46,028 nucleotides of DNA from an uncultured Prochlorococcus sp. (GCA_902520485.1 CABYNZ010000009.1:1-46028); one strand, 5' to 3'. Counted from the first letter of the stretch, positions 14,840 through 22,230 are shown. Numbers and translations are program-made. Notes: generated from the sequence alone by a model not told the origin.

Positions 14840-15088
14840 ATGGAAAAATTTACTTTAATCAATAAAGCCAGATCGAGGATTAAAGTATTTGAACCTTTTG
14901 AAGATAGTCCTAAGAACTTTTCTAAGATTAATGCAATTTTAATCTCTTATGGTTGCGTTTTTAAGCGATCAATTAAGCCAGTTATGAAAGGCTCTAGGGT
15001 TGAATCTATCGAAAAAGCGAGAAACGAATATAAAAAACTTTTAGAGGAAGGGTGGGAAAAAACTTGTAAATTCAATAGTTTTTTTTAA
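14840..15088 (+). CDS. DUF1651-like small protein
   Basis: An 82-residue protein with the DUF1651 pattern: an N-terminal LINKARSRIKVFEPF segment and a C-terminal signature EKARNEYKKLLEEGWEKT. The ATG follows immediately after a terminator T-tract, so there is no normal ribosome-binding site; expression may need readthrough or a start I cannot see. A truncated copy lies at 6112-6180. The 55-residue gene follows behind its own promoter (15102-15148). Confidence 0.65.
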   Translation: MEKFTLINKARSRIKVFEPFEDSPKNFSKINAILISYGCVFKRSIKPVMKGSRVESIEKARNEYKKLLEEGWEKTCKFNSFF

Positions 15089-15101
15089 AAAATTCTGAAT
15101 G

Positions 15102-15148
15102 GGTACTTTACCTAAAATTTGACATTATTAAAAATTAATTGATAGATA
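15102..15148 (+). promoter_or_regulatory. Conserved promoter of the 55-residue gene, copy A
   Basis: Inverted repeat GGTA-CTT-TACC (15102-15112), six bases, -35 TTGACA (15119-15124), 18-bp spacer and -10 TAGATA (15143-15148). The same elements and spacing precede the paralogue on the minus strand at 6048-6094. The predicted start near 15155 leaves a leader of about 17 nt. Confidence 0.65.
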
Positions 15149-15171
15149 AGCTTCAGAATGGAATATTGAAC

Positions 15172-15339
15172 ATGAAAAATGACATTTATTCAAATATTAA
15201 AGATTCAGATGCTTTGGAAGATTTTTTTGAATGTATAACTTGTTGTAGCATCAATAGTGAGGGAGTGGATTGCACAACAGCATGTTATGTAAAACATTTA
15301 GAATCAAACAATATCGATTACCCTCTAAAATTTTCATAA
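15172..15339 (+). CDS. 55-residue Cys-containing small protein (copy A)
   Basis: Starts MKNDIYSNIKDSDALEDFFE and ends IDYPLKFS, closely related to the protein at 5857-6024. Cys residues occur in CITCC and DCTTAC. The longer TTG start at 15139 is rejected because it overlaps the -10 box, and because the paralogue has exactly the same length when both start at this ATG. Function unknown; possible metal or disulfide centre. Confidence 0.75.
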   Translation: MKNDIYSNIKDSDALEDFFECITCCSINSEGVDCTTACYVKHLESNNIDYPLKFS

Positions 15340-15372
15340 GCAAAGCTTATTGATAATTGTTATATTTCATAA

Positions 15373-15486
15373 ATGTTATTCCCATCACCTCAAGTTGTTT
15401 TTGGTCTATTGCTTTTATCTATAGCAGTAGTTCTCATATGGGATATTAGATACAATCCTTTTGGAGAAGACGAAGACGGAATTTAA
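15373..15486 (+). CDS. 37-residue single-helix membrane protein
   Basis: Reads MLFPSPQVVFGLLLLSIAVV, then LIWDIRYNPFGEDEDGI and stop: one transmembrane helix followed by an acidic cytoplasmic-type tail. It resembles the tiny membrane proteins common in picocyanobacteria. It converges on the next gene with 3 bp between their stop codons. Too short to name. Confidence 0.6.
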   Translation: MLFPSPQVVFGLLLLSIAVVLIWDIRYNPFGEDEDGI

Positions 15487-15489
15487 TCT

Positions 15490-15606
15490 TCAACTAGGAA
15501 GCTGATTTGTAGGTGGTGCGTGAAATTGCCGTTTCTTTCTTTTGAGTCTTTTATAAGCGACTAAAGAGCCTAATAATAACAATGTAATAGCTATTGAATT
15601 AATCAT
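15490..15606 (-). CDS. 38-residue single-helix membrane protein
   Basis: Reads MINSIAITLLLLGSLVAYKR, then LKRKKRQFHAPPTNQLPS: a short N-terminal transmembrane helix followed by a strongly basic tail. It converges on the acidic-tailed microprotein at 15373-15486, an opposite charge pattern. Function unknown. The next 179 bp to 15785 look empty. Confidence 0.55.
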   Translation of the reverse strand: MINSIAITLLLLGSLVAYKRLKRKKRQFHAPPTNQLPS

Positions 15607-15785
15607 ATCAAGAAGTTTTATATATATAAAAACAAATATATTCTTAATATCAATGACTAAAGCTATTTTTTCAAAAAGTGATTAATTATGGACTAATTTT
15701 TAATATTTAGCTTTTTCATTAGGTAACTAAAAAAAACCAAAAGAAAATGCTTATCTGACCAAAAGTAATTGCCATAAAATAAGAA

Positions 15786-15890
15786 TCACTTTTTCTTATT
15801 TCTCATTTGATATTGCAGAACAGCTTTTAGATGTTGTACTTCTTTTTCTAAAGTCTCAATTCTTTTTTCTAGTTCTTCATTGGTTGCCAT
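15786..15890 (-). CDS. 34-residue coiled-coil microprotein
   Basis: Reads MATNEELEKRIETLEKEVQH, then LKAVLQYQMRNKKK. The heptad pattern of Leu/Ile at a/d positions predicts a short parallel coiled coil with a basic end. It is similar in style to the SlyX/DUF-type mini coiled coils. Isolated on the minus strand. Confidence 0.55.
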   Translation of the reverse strand: MATNEELEKRIETLEKEVQHLKAVLQYQMRNKKK

Positions 15891-15985
15891 ATTTTTTTAG
15901 AGATAAATTACTTGATATTTATACTATTAAAAAAGCGACTTATTACTCATGGTAAATGTCTAATAAGTAAAAGAACCTATTGATG

Positions 15986-16022
15986 TGCATAATCTATCTA
16001 GATAAATTATGCAGAGTATAAA
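15986..16022 (+). promoter_or_regulatory. 28-bp near-perfect palindrome and -10 box ahead of a seven-gene operon
   Basis: TGCATAAT (15986-15993), C, TATCTAGATA (15995-16004), A, ATTATGCA (16006-16013): two-fold symmetric except for one base pair. Three bases later comes TATAAA (16017-16022) as a -10 box, so a bound dimer would cover the -35/spacer region. The first gene of the operon starts at 16037 with AGGGG before its ATG. Likely a repressor or MerR-type operator (inference). Confidence 0.6.
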
Positions 16023-16036
16023 TTTAGGGGTAATTT

Positions 16037-16183
16037 ATGAGTGGAGATTATGAGACCCTAGAAATAAATCAACCTAAAATTACATATTTTCAGAAAAGAT
16101 CCGAAAATAATACAGAATGGTTAGATGAATTAATCAACCTAATTGAAGATATGAAAAACAATATATCTAAATCTCCTTTATGA
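16037..16183 (+). CDS. Operon gene 1: 48-residue hypothetical protein
   Basis: Starts MSGDYETLEINQPKITYFQK and ends NNISKSPL. It is soluble, with a C-terminal amphipathic helix (WLDELINLIEDMKNNI). A good ribosome-binding site (AGGGGTAATTT) precedes the ATG. Its stop overlaps the start of the next gene as ATGA. Function unknown. Confidence 0.6.
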   Translation: MSGDYETLEINQPKITYFQKRSENNTEWLDELINLIEDMKNNISKSPL

Positions 16184-16296
16184 CAGAAAAAGAGTTGAAG
16201 GAATTTGAGAAATTTGCAAAAGAAAATGGTTACAATGAAGAGCTAAAAAATATATATTTAAGGGAAGTTATTGACAGAAATAAAGAATACGAATGA
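16180..16296 (+). CDS. Operon gene 2: 38-residue hypothetical protein
   Basis: Reads MTEKELKEFEKFAKENGYNE, then ELKNIYLREVIDRNKEYE; a highly charged helical microprotein. It starts inside the stop of the previous gene and ends inside the start of the next (ATGA overlaps on both sides), which strongly supports that it is translated. Confidence 0.6.
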   Translation: MTEKELKEFEKFAKENGYNEELKNIYLREVIDRNKEYE

Positions 16297-16523
16297 GATC
16301 AAATTTTCGGCCAAATATTCGACTAGCTACAATCATCCTTTTAGTTATTGGTACTTTTGCTATTGCTTTCAAGATTACTCCAATAGCACAGGTATATCAG
16401 GAAAAAAATTTATGTATTAAATATTTAAAACATCAAATAGATCGAGACAAACTTATCAAAAGACTAAAAATAGTTAAACAAGCAAATCCATCTAGTATTT
16501 GTGACTCTATTCTTAAAAGTTAA
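16293..16523 (+). CDS. Operon gene 3: exported or membrane-anchored 76-residue protein
   Basis: One hydrophobic helix at residues about 10-27 (RLATIILLVIGTFAIAFKI) is followed by a basic soluble part with two Cys (LCIKYLKHQ and SSICDSILKS) that could pair in the periplasm. It overlaps the previous gene and lies 2 bp before the MauE-like gene. I do not recognise the family. Confidence 0.6.
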   Translation: MRSNFRPNIRLATIILLVIGTFAIAFKITPIAQVYQEKNLCIKYLKHQIDRDKLIKRLKIVKQANPSSICDSILKS

Positions 16524-16525
16524 AA

Positions 16526-16978
16526 ATGAAGATTAAGTCATTTTCTCCCTTAATTGCAGTCTTTGGTACTTCATTTCTTATAACGATTTCATTGCTTAAA
16601 AGTTTCCAAATCTTTATGGGGATATCAATTTGTTTTTTAGCGATGCTCAAGCTTATGGATATTGAAGCTTTTGGAACAAGTTATAAGAAATATGATTTAA
16701 TATCTTCTAAATTTGGTGGCTGGATATATATTTATCCTTTTTGCGAATTATTAATTGGAATAAGTTTTCTTAATTCTTCTCCACCCTCTTTAATTTCTTT
16801 TATTGCCCTTGTTTTAGGAATTTCTGGAATGATTTCAATATTTAAAGCTGTTTATTTGGATAAATTAAAATTAAATTGTGCCTGTATTGGTGGATATGCA
16901 AAAACTCCTTTGGGAATTATTAGTTTTATCGAAAATCTTTTAATGGCAATTATGAGTGTCTTAATTTTGATTAAATAG
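16526..16978 (+). CDS. Operon gene 4: MauE/DoxX-like integral membrane protein
   Basis: A 150-residue protein with four hydrophobic helices (about residues 10-42, 65-80, 85-108 and 128-149). LKLNCACIGG at about 113-122 matches the conserved Cys-containing loop of MauE-type proteins, which support disulfide or redox maturation of periplasmic proteins. Length is normal for the family. Placement just before the Cys-rich DUF411 protein suggests that it serves that neighbour (inference). Confidence 0.65.
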   Translation: MKIKSFSPLIAVFGTSFLITISLLKSFQIFMGISICFLAMLKLMDIEAFGTSYKKYDLISSKFGGWIYIYPFCELLIGISFLNSSPPSLISFIALVLGISGMISIFKAVYLDKLKLNCACIGGYAKTPLGIISFIENLLMAIMSVLILIK

Positions 16979-17059
16979 CGATTTAATAAATTTTCATTTA
17001 TGGTTAATTTAAAATTAAATTTAATCTTCGTAATTAGTATGGCACTTAATAAAATATTT

Positions 17060-17557
17060 ATGATAAGAAGATTTTTAAATTACTTAATTTTTTCTGGAAT
17101 TCTTTTTACAAATATATTTAATCCAAATAAGAGTATTGCTTTAACTCAAGAAAATATAGATATTCCAAAAGTTTTTTCTTACAGATCTGCATCATGTGGT
17201 TGTTGCAAAAAATGGATTAATCATTTAAGAGATAATGGATTAGAAGTTATTGATAATATAGTTGAGGATATTTCAGTAATTAAAAAACAATATCAAATTC
17301 CCAATAATCTTAGATCATGTCACTCTGCTCAAATAGCTAACTATACAATTGAAGGACATGTTCCGATTGAATCAATCAACAAACTTTTTAGAGAAAAACC
17401 AAATATCAATGGGATAGCAGTTCGTGGCATGCCACTTGGCTCTCCAGGGATGGAAATGCTTTCACACGACTCGCACACACATGATTATGAGAACTACAAA
17501 GTAGTTTCATTTAGTAAAACTGGCAAAACAAAAATATTTGATAAAATCTCTCCTTAA
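17060..17557 (+). CDS. Operon gene 5: exported DUF411 metal-binding-type protein
   Basis: DUF411 (CopG-like) domain: YRSASCGCCKKWINHLRDNG, then NLRSCHSAQIANYTIEGHVP and GIAVRGMPLGSPGME. The CGCC and SCHSA motifs are the conserved Cys/His ligands; relatives are linked to copper handling. I prefer the ATG at 17060 (MIRRFLNYLIFSGILF) because it gives a standard signal peptide; an in-frame ATG at 17000 would give an unusually long leader of 20 extra residues. Mature protein probably periplasmic. Upstream is the MauE-like gene, downstream a DUF3721 gene. Confidence 0.8.
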   Translation: MIRRFLNYLIFSGILFTNIFNPNKSIALTQENIDIPKVFSYRSASCGCCKKWINHLRDNGLEVIDNIVEDISVIKKQYQIPNNLRSCHSAQIANYTIEGHVPIESINKLFREKPNINGIAVRGMPLGSPGMEMLSHDSHTHDYENYKVVSFSKTGKTKIFDKISP

Positions 17558-17578
17558 TACAAATAATTATTTGAAATA

Positions 17579-17800
17579 ATGCATATTTTTCTTAGAAATT
17601 TTAAATTTTTTATTATTTTATTTTCCTTTTCTCTAAATTTCAATAGTTATTCGCATGCACATATGCGGGGTAAATTTCTTTCTGAAGAGGACGCCGAAAA
17701 TAGATCTTTAGAACTTGGTTGCGAAGGAATACATAAGAATCAAGATAAATGGATGCCATGCAAAAACGAAAAAGAATTACATATCTATTTGAGGAAATAG
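17579..17800 (+). CDS. Operon gene 6: exported DUF3721-type small protein
   Basis: A 73-residue protein with signal peptide (residues about 3-27, ending SHAH) and a short domain EEDAENRSLELGCEGIHKNQ then DKWMPCKNEKELHIYL, matching DUF3721 with its two conserved Cys. It sits 21 bp after the DUF411 gene and directly before the next gene. Pairing with DUF411 suggests a shared periplasmic job, perhaps metal binding. Confidence 0.75.
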   Translation: MHIFLRNFKFFIILFSFSLNFNSYSHAHMRGKFLSEEDAENRSLELGCEGIHKNQDKWMPCKNEKELHIYLRK

Positions 17801-18061
17801 ATGGAAAAATTAAAAACAAATCAAAGAAAAATTCACAGAAAAATAACCACAATTTCAGCAATCCCCTTACTAATTACTATTGTATCTGGGACTATTTATA
17901 GTATTGTTCAACCATTAGGAGTAGATGCTTTTTGGTTAATAAAATGGCATACGGGTAATTTTGGCATTATTAATTTGCAACCTTTTTACTCGATATTTCT
18001 TGGTATGGCTTCAATAATCTCAATAATATCTGGCGTTAAACTATTACAAAAAAAATCTTAA
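17801..18061 (+). CDS. Operon gene 7: PepSY-type membrane protein
   Basis: An 86-residue protein with two transmembrane helices. RKIHRKITTISAIPLLITIV with SGTIYSI resembles the first helix of PepSY-associated membrane proteins (basic-His N-terminus, SG near the helix end). A middle WHTGNFG is followed by a second helix (YSIFLGMASIISIISGVKLL). Conserved His residues may bind heme or metal. The ATG directly follows the previous stop. It closes the operon. Confidence 0.65.
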   Translation: MEKLKTNQRKIHRKITTISAIPLLITIVSGTIYSIVQPLGVDAFWLIKWHTGNFGIINLQPFYSIFLGMASIISIISGVKLLQKKS

Positions 18062-18089
18062 ATATATTTTAAGCCAAGCCAAAATCTAA

Positions 18090-18290
18090 CTAATTAATAC
18101 TATTTGCGCCCCCACTTACTAAGAAAATTATCGCTCCTAGTGCCATTGTTGCTACACCCATATAAGGGTATTTCTTAATTCTTGATTTAGTAATTGGAAG
18201 CCATGAAAGGTATCTATCAGATTTATTTAATTCAACTTTTTTTTGTCTAGGTGGCAATCCTAATTCTTCTCTTCTTTTAGCTTCGCCCAT
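18090..18290 (-). CDS. DUF2839-family membrane protein (copy 1)
   Basis: A 66-residue protein. The N-terminal MGEAKRREELGLPPRQKK is the hallmark of DUF2839, a small one-helix family of cyanobacteria, and a C-terminal helix (YMGVATMALGAIIFLVSGG) follows. A second member is at 20498-20713. Function unknown. It converges on the operon ending at 18061. Confidence 0.85.
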   Translation of the reverse strand: MGEAKRREELGLPPRQKKVELNKSDRYLSWLPITKSRIKKYPYMGVATMALGAIIFLVSGGANSIN

Positions 18291-18396
18291 AATCTTAAAT
18301 TTGTTAATGTATCAATATTAAAAATTATGTTCTATACCTGCGAGTTAACTTTATTAAAAAAAGAGGTCCTTTGTAGATAAACAAATTATTTAAAAT

Positions 18397-18543
18397 TTAT
18401 TTAGCCTTTTTTAAATATAGATTCTTTGTATTTGCCTGATCTGATGTAAATAATAAAATTAAGATAGTTCCAACTAGAAATGAAAAAATCATTGTCAATC
18501 CAACAACTTCAACCATTTCACTAGGCAGATAATTTAGAAACAT
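18397..18543 (-). CDS. 48-residue single-helix membrane protein
   Basis: Starts MFLNYLPSEMVEVVGLTMIF and continues SFLVGTILILLFTSDQ, then a Lys-rich tail. It has one long transmembrane helix. A typical picocyanobacterial microprotein with no recognisable family. It lies 106 bp upstream of the DUF2839 gene on the same strand. Confidence 0.5.
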   Translation of the reverse strand: MFLNYLPSEMVEVVGLTMIFSFLVGTILILLFTSDQANTKNLYLKKAK

Positions 18544-18698
18544 TAATGCATAGATCTCTTATCTTAAACTTAGCAATTGTATTTTTTATGTAAAGTAAGT
18601 ATTCCTACTGAAATTTCGAAAAGAACTTTAAGAAACTTTTTTATCTTTATTTATTTTTATTTGCGGGATAAATCTAGTTCTAGCCGATCTCAATTTTC

Positions 18699-18923
18699 TT
18701 ACTTAGCTATTCCTATTTTCTTAAGCAATTTCAGGTAAGGCAAGGCCCAATTACCAAAGGTAAAAGAGTTTGTCGTATTTTTTGTAGTTGGAAATAATGT
18801 TTTAGAACATCTAGAGACTAATTTAGAAAATATCTTAATAGTCTCTGCTTCTAGATTGTACATATACAATTTTTTTGAACACCTCGATCTTTCTTTTGGG
18901 GCAAATAATTTTCTATAAACCAT
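18699..18923 (-). CDS. 74-residue hypothetical protein
   Basis: Starts MVYRKLFAPKERSRCSKKLY. It is basic with Cys, and two similar segments (SRCSKKLY and SRCSKTLF) occur 32 residues apart. No membrane segment and no family recognised. Could be a chance frame; the repeated SRCSK motif is the only hint that it is real. Confidence 0.35.
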   Translation of the reverse strand: MVYRKLFAPKERSRCSKKLYMYNLEAETIKIFSKLVSRCSKTLFPTTKNTTNSFTFGNWALPYLKLLKKIGIAK

Positions 18924-19132
18924 AAAACTTAATCTAAATTTGATTTATTGGGTGCGGTTTTAATTTGTTTATTTTTCTTTTTAAACATATTTATTTAACT
19001 CTTAATTATTGAATTAAATTTGCCATTTATATAATTTAGATCAATAGTAAAAGCATCAAAATTATGTTCTTTTTAATAATCGATAATCAAAAAAATAAAT
19101 TAATAATTACGTTGTTTTTATGAAAATAAAAA

Positions 19133-19156
19133 AAGAGAGGGATAAAACCCCCTCTT
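19133..19156 (-). terminator. Intrinsic terminator of the 56-residue gene
   Basis: On the minus strand AAGAGGGGG and CCCTCTCTT form a stem with one mismatch around a short loop, followed by a T-rich run (TTTTATTTTC). It lies 26 bp after the stop of the gene at 19183-19353. Confidence 0.65.
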
Positions 19157-19182
19157 AAATTGATCAGTTTAAAAAAAAGAAT

Positions 19183-19353
19183 TTAATTTTTTGAGTCTTT
19201 CAATTTCATTTCTTTTTGTGTTTTCCTGATTCTTTCTTCAAAGACGGTTCTTCTATATGGAGTAACTTCTCCACTTTTAGTAGCCAAAAGTTGGGCTTCA
19301 TAAAGCCTATTGGCTCTTTTGATTTTTTCTCTTATTTGTAAGAGGTTATTCAT
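19183..19353 (-). CDS. 56-residue charged helical protein
   Basis: Starts MNNLLQIREKIKRANRLYEA and continues ATKSGEVTPYRRTVFEERIR to a Lys-rich end. It is basic, helical and soluble. It has its own terminator (19133-19156), which supports a real transcription unit. No family recognised. Confidence 0.65.
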   Translation of the reverse strand: MNNLLQIREKIKRANRLYEAQLLATKSGEVTPYRRTVFEERIRKTQKEMKLKDSKN

Positions 19354-19542
19354 GGTCTTTTGCAGTTAATGAGAATCCCGTTCCCTACTCCCATTTCATG
19401 CGTCCAGAGATATAAACTTGGATGAACGTAAGTGAACAATAACATCTTAAAAAAAATTCTGCGAGAGTAATTTTTACTAAATTTTTCTCAAAAAATTAAA
19501 TATTGAATAGATATTTTAAATAAGGTTTTAATATTTCCTAAA

Positions 19543-19818
19543 TTAGGATAAGAAAATTGTTTGCGACCCATCATTATTATCCTGAATCACTATTGTTTTA
19601 TTAGGGAAAATATCTGATAGTATTCTTTTCAAATTTGAATTATCTGAATGAATTATATTACTCATATTTTTTGAATTAATTTTCCAATTTTCATCTACAA
19701 ACAGTTCTTTATCATCGCCTTTTTCATTCTCCAGTGATGTCTTATTTAGAATCTTAAGTAACAGTTCTGAATCATAATCTTTAAATTCTTCAGGGCCCTC
19801 TTTTAAATTTTTAATCAT
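19543..19818 (-). CDS. 91-residue acidic hypothetical protein
   Basis: Starts MIKNLKEGPEEFKDYDSELL and ends VIQDNNDGSQTIFLS. It is acidic and soluble, with a helical N-terminal half (LLLKILNKTSLENEKGDDKE) and a C-terminal beta-like segment. I cannot assign a family. The regions on either side (19354-19542 and 19819-20042) show no gene. Confidence 0.55.
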   Translation of the reverse strand: MIKNLKEGPEEFKDYDSELLLKILNKTSLENEKGDDKELFVDENWKINSKNMSNIIHSDNSNLKRILSDIFPNKTIVIQDNNDGSQTIFLS

Positions 19819-20042
19819 TATTTAGAAATTTAATGTTTCTAAATCTTGCATAAGAAATTTGAAGAATACAAGGTATTAATTACCTAAAAATTTCTCTTAA
19901 GATAAAAAATCTAGATGCAATTAAAATAATTTCCTTGAGAAATTTAATTCCAAAATAGCTAAAGAATGATATTTAAAAAGATTAATTAATCATTTACACC
20001 ATTTATTTACTTGTTAGGTTGCAATTATGGGAATCAGAAAAG

Positions 20043-20174
20043 ATGCCAAGAGTAATTAACAAAAAAATTAGACTTTTAAGATGGTTAAACTCAGGCATGA
20101 TATTACCATTTATCATTATGGCTGCATCCTCATCAATAATTCTTTATGGTGTTTTATTTATCCTAATAAAATAG
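20043..20174 (+). CDS. 43-residue membrane protein
   Basis: Starts MPRVINKKIRLLRWLNSGMI and continues LPFIIMAASSSIILYGVLFI: a basic N-terminus, then one long hydrophobic helix. Converges with the next gene. Function unknown. Confidence 0.55.
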   Translation: MPRVINKKIRLLRWLNSGMILPFIIMAASSSIILYGVLFILIK

Positions 20175-20183
20175 TTTTTTAAT

Positions 20184-20318
20184 TTAAGCAGCTAAATTTT
20201 CTTCAGATTTAGACATAATTACTGCAGCTTTTTTTAATAAACTAACTACTTCTTTTCTTCCAACTGCATTATCAGCTTGACGCATTATTTCATAATATTT
20301 TTTATTTATTTTCTTCAT
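20184..20318 (-). CDS. 44-residue basic helical protein
   Basis: Starts MKKINKKYYEIMRQADNAVG and continues RKEVVSLLKKAAVIMSKSEE. Helical, amphipathic and soluble. It converges on the membrane microprotein at 20043-20174 with 9 bp between stops. Looks like a conserved picocyanobacterial small protein, but I cannot name it. Confidence 0.55.
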   Translation of the reverse strand: MKKINKKYYEIMRQADNAVGRKEVVSLLKKAAVIMSKSEENLAA

Positions 20319-20497
20319 AAATAGTTTTAATTTAATCTAAAATTACAACACCATATGATGGTGTCAACTGTAAATAATTCTCATATATTATTTCTTTAAT
20401 TATTTTTGCACAATAAAAATTTCTCTTTTATTATCCTTCAAGTTTTTTTAATTGATGATGCCAAAAATCATAAATATCAAAATTAATAATCCTTTAA

Positions 20498-20713
20498 TTA
20501 AGCTATATTGAAGGATTTGAAAACATAAAATAAACCTCCGATTAGGATCAATATTGCAGCTCCATAAAAAAGAAAAGGGATAATTGGATATTTATACAAT
20601 GTAGACCTTACTTTTTGTTGTATGGCTTTTTTATCAAGTTGAGGCAACTTTATATCTTCAGTTTTTTCTCTAGGCGGAATACCTAAATTTTTTCTTCTCT
20701 TTGCCTCTCCCAT
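20498..20713 (-). CDS. DUF2839-family membrane protein (copy 2)
   Basis: The start at 20713 gives MGEAKRRKNLGIPPREK, the DUF2839 N-terminus (as at 18090-18290); a longer frame from 20740 would overlap the upstream gene and is less likely. One C-terminal transmembrane helix (FLFYGAAILILIGGLFYVF). It lies 2 bp downstream of the gene at 20716-20946, so the two probably form an operon. Function unknown. Confidence 0.82.
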   Translation of the reverse strand: MGEAKRRKNLGIPPREKTEDIKLPQLDKKAIQQKVRSTLYKYPIIPFLFYGAAILILIGGLFYVFKSFNIA

Positions 20714-20715
20714 AA

Positions 20716-20946
20716 TTAATACTGAGGTATTCCAATACATTTTAAATAATTGTTATCAGCTAAATCTAAAATTTGATTCCATTCTTCATGAGATGTTTCC
20801 AAATTATTTTTAAAATCTTTTTCAAATTTAAGAATACACCTTTTTTCTATATTTTCTGGAGAATTATAATTTCTTAAAAAAGAAACAATCAAATACGATA
20901 ATAATGAAAAAACTATAATTATTTTAGCAGTCCTGAAATTATTCAT
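20716..20946 (-). CDS. 76-residue membrane-anchored protein
   Basis: An N-terminal transmembrane helix (residues about 7-24, TAKIIIVFSLLSYLIVSF) is followed by a charged soluble part with two Cys (KRCILKF and YLKCIGIP). It directly precedes the DUF2839 gene. Family not recognised. Confidence 0.6.
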   Translation of the reverse strand: MNNFRTAKIIIVFSLLSYLIVSFLRNYNSPENIEKRCILKFEKDFKNNLETSHEEWNQILDLADNNYLKCIGIPQY

Positions 20947-21030
20947 ACCTTAAATGATATTGCCTTATAAAAAAATAAGGTACTTGTTGGTTTTATAATT
21001 AATCTAACTCTATTAAAAAAAAATTATCAA

Positions 21031-21228
21031 ATGATAAATTCGGTGAATTTTAACCATTTGCCTATCCAGGATTTGGTTGTTTCAGGGTTAATAATCTTTA
21101 TAATTTCGACAATTATTGCCAATATTTACGATCCATTATTAGGAATAACTTATGCATTTGGGAATATACTTACTCTTACCTTTTTGAGCTGGTTATACAA
21201 AGAGAGTTGGAATGATTCAAAGAAATAA
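21031..21228 (+). CDS. 65-residue membrane protein
   Basis: Starts MINSVNFNHLPIQDLVVSGL. One strong hydrophobic helix (about residues 16-32) and a second weaker one (about 38-55) suggest a two-helix hairpin, ending YKESWNDSKK. Function unknown; single gene on the plus strand. Confidence 0.55.
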   Translation: MINSVNFNHLPIQDLVVSGLIIFIISTIIANIYDPLLGITYAFGNILTLTFLSWLYKESWNDSKK

Positions 21229-21258
21229 ATCTAATAAAGAAAAAAGATAAATAAAAAA

Positions 21259-21372
21259 CTACTTCTGTATTTTTAATTTCGAAGAATACTTTAAATTAAC
21301 AATGTAAGTTGCAACAAGAGAAAGTATCAAAAAAAATAATAAGCTTTCCAAGGTAGATTGGGGCATAACCAT
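21259..21372 (-). CDS. 37-residue single-helix membrane protein
   Basis: Starts MVMPQSTLESLLFFLILSLV and continues ATYIVNLKYSSKLKIQK: one transmembrane helix and a basic tail. Plausible microprotein; an ATG two codons later is an equally good start. Confidence 0.5.
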   Translation of the reverse strand: MVMPQSTLESLLFFLILSLVATYIVNLKYSSKLKIQK

Positions 21373-21501
21373 GAGTAGTACCAAAATTGATATATCTTTA
21401 AAGAAACGAATTCTGAAAAAAAATCAACCCTTTCATCATTTTTTATTCTCAAACTTATAAATTTAATTTATCTTATAAAATCTCTGAGATTTAGATTGAT
21501 T

Positions 21502-21858
21502 TTAATTTGAAAAATATTTTTCAGCCCTCCTAAAGGCTTTTACTGCTCCTTTATAATCAAGACTTTTTAATTTTTCCTTACTTTTTTGTTCCAGCATTTT
21601 TACTATTTGATTTCTCTTTATTTCATCAATTTTCAGTTTATGATCGAAAATAAGATCAAATTTTGAGGAATACAATCTAGATAATTCTTCTCTATATTTT
21701 TCAATAATTTTTTCATCACAAGATTTGGATTTCAAAATTGCATTAGCCTTCATTTTGTCATCTATTGCCCCTTTAAAATTTCCTTGTTTAAATTTCTTCT
21801 CACTTGATCTAGTTAGCTTAATAATATTTCCCAATATAAATTCATTAGAATCTTTCAT
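21502..21858 (-). CDS. 118-residue helical protein, TPR-like
   Basis: A soluble, Lys-rich, all-helical protein. Two similar segments (FKQGNFKGAIDDKMKANAIL and LKSLDYKGAVKAFRRAEKYF) have the G/D-Y/F-x-G-A spacing of TPR-like helical pairs, suggesting a small protein-interaction module. No partner is visible from context. Confidence 0.55.
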   Translation of the reverse strand: MKDSNEFILGNIIKLTRSSEKKFKQGNFKGAIDDKMKANAILKSKSCDEKIIEKYREELSRLYSSKFDLIFDHKLKIDEIKRNQIVKMLEQKSKEKLKSLDYKGAVKAFRRAEKYFSN

Positions 21859-21930
21859 TTATTTATCTGAGCCTAGGTTAATGCTATCAGAATAAAGAAA
21901 ATACAACTTATTTTTTTAATACTTAAATAA

Positions 21931-22230
21931 TTAACCAATAACAAGTCCTTTTTCAAGAAGTAAATCAAAAACCTCCACACTTTTCGTTTTCCCAAATTGG
22001 GGGGGTTTATGTAAATCTAATATTTCAGCAAGACACATAATCCAATAAGTATCTTTTTTTAAATTTAGACCTTCACAAATATGGGTTGGGGCCGATTTAA
22101 AACAGCCAAAATCTGTTGATATATTAATATTCATGATTTGAGTTTCAAGTTCCAGACTTAAAAGTTCTATTTCTTGCTCAGAAAGTGATGTCCCAAAAGA
22201 ATATGATTCAATTAAAAGTTGATAATTCAT
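21931..22230 (-). CDS. 99-residue hypothetical protein (paralogue of the one at 25914)
   Basis: Its central motif APTHICEGLNLKKDTYWIMC with LAEILD aligns with APKNICKKLGLDEESCWHLC with AAVLD in the protein at 25914-26204, and the acidic helix before it and FDLL/FKKL end also align. Both are helical and soluble with conserved Cys. The family is unknown to me. It lies 15 bp downstream of the DUF3764 gene on the same strand. Confidence 0.6.
   Translation of the reverse strand: MNYQLLIESYSFGTSLSEQEIELLSLELETQIMNINISTDFGCFKSAPTHICEGLNLKKDTYWIMCLAEILDLHKPPQFGKTKSVEVFDLLLEKGLVIG

Noticed and set aside
15139..15171. TTG start extending the 55-residue protein by 11 residues
   Set aside because: The TTG overlaps the -10 box, and the paralogue has the same length only from the ATG at 15172.
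15676..15690. Near-match to the element repeat (TTATGGACTAAT)
   Set aside because: Single unit with a mismatch and no tRNA copy nearby, so probably coincidence.
18928..18987. 19-codon basic frame on the minus strand
   Set aside because: Too short and simple in composition to separate from chance.
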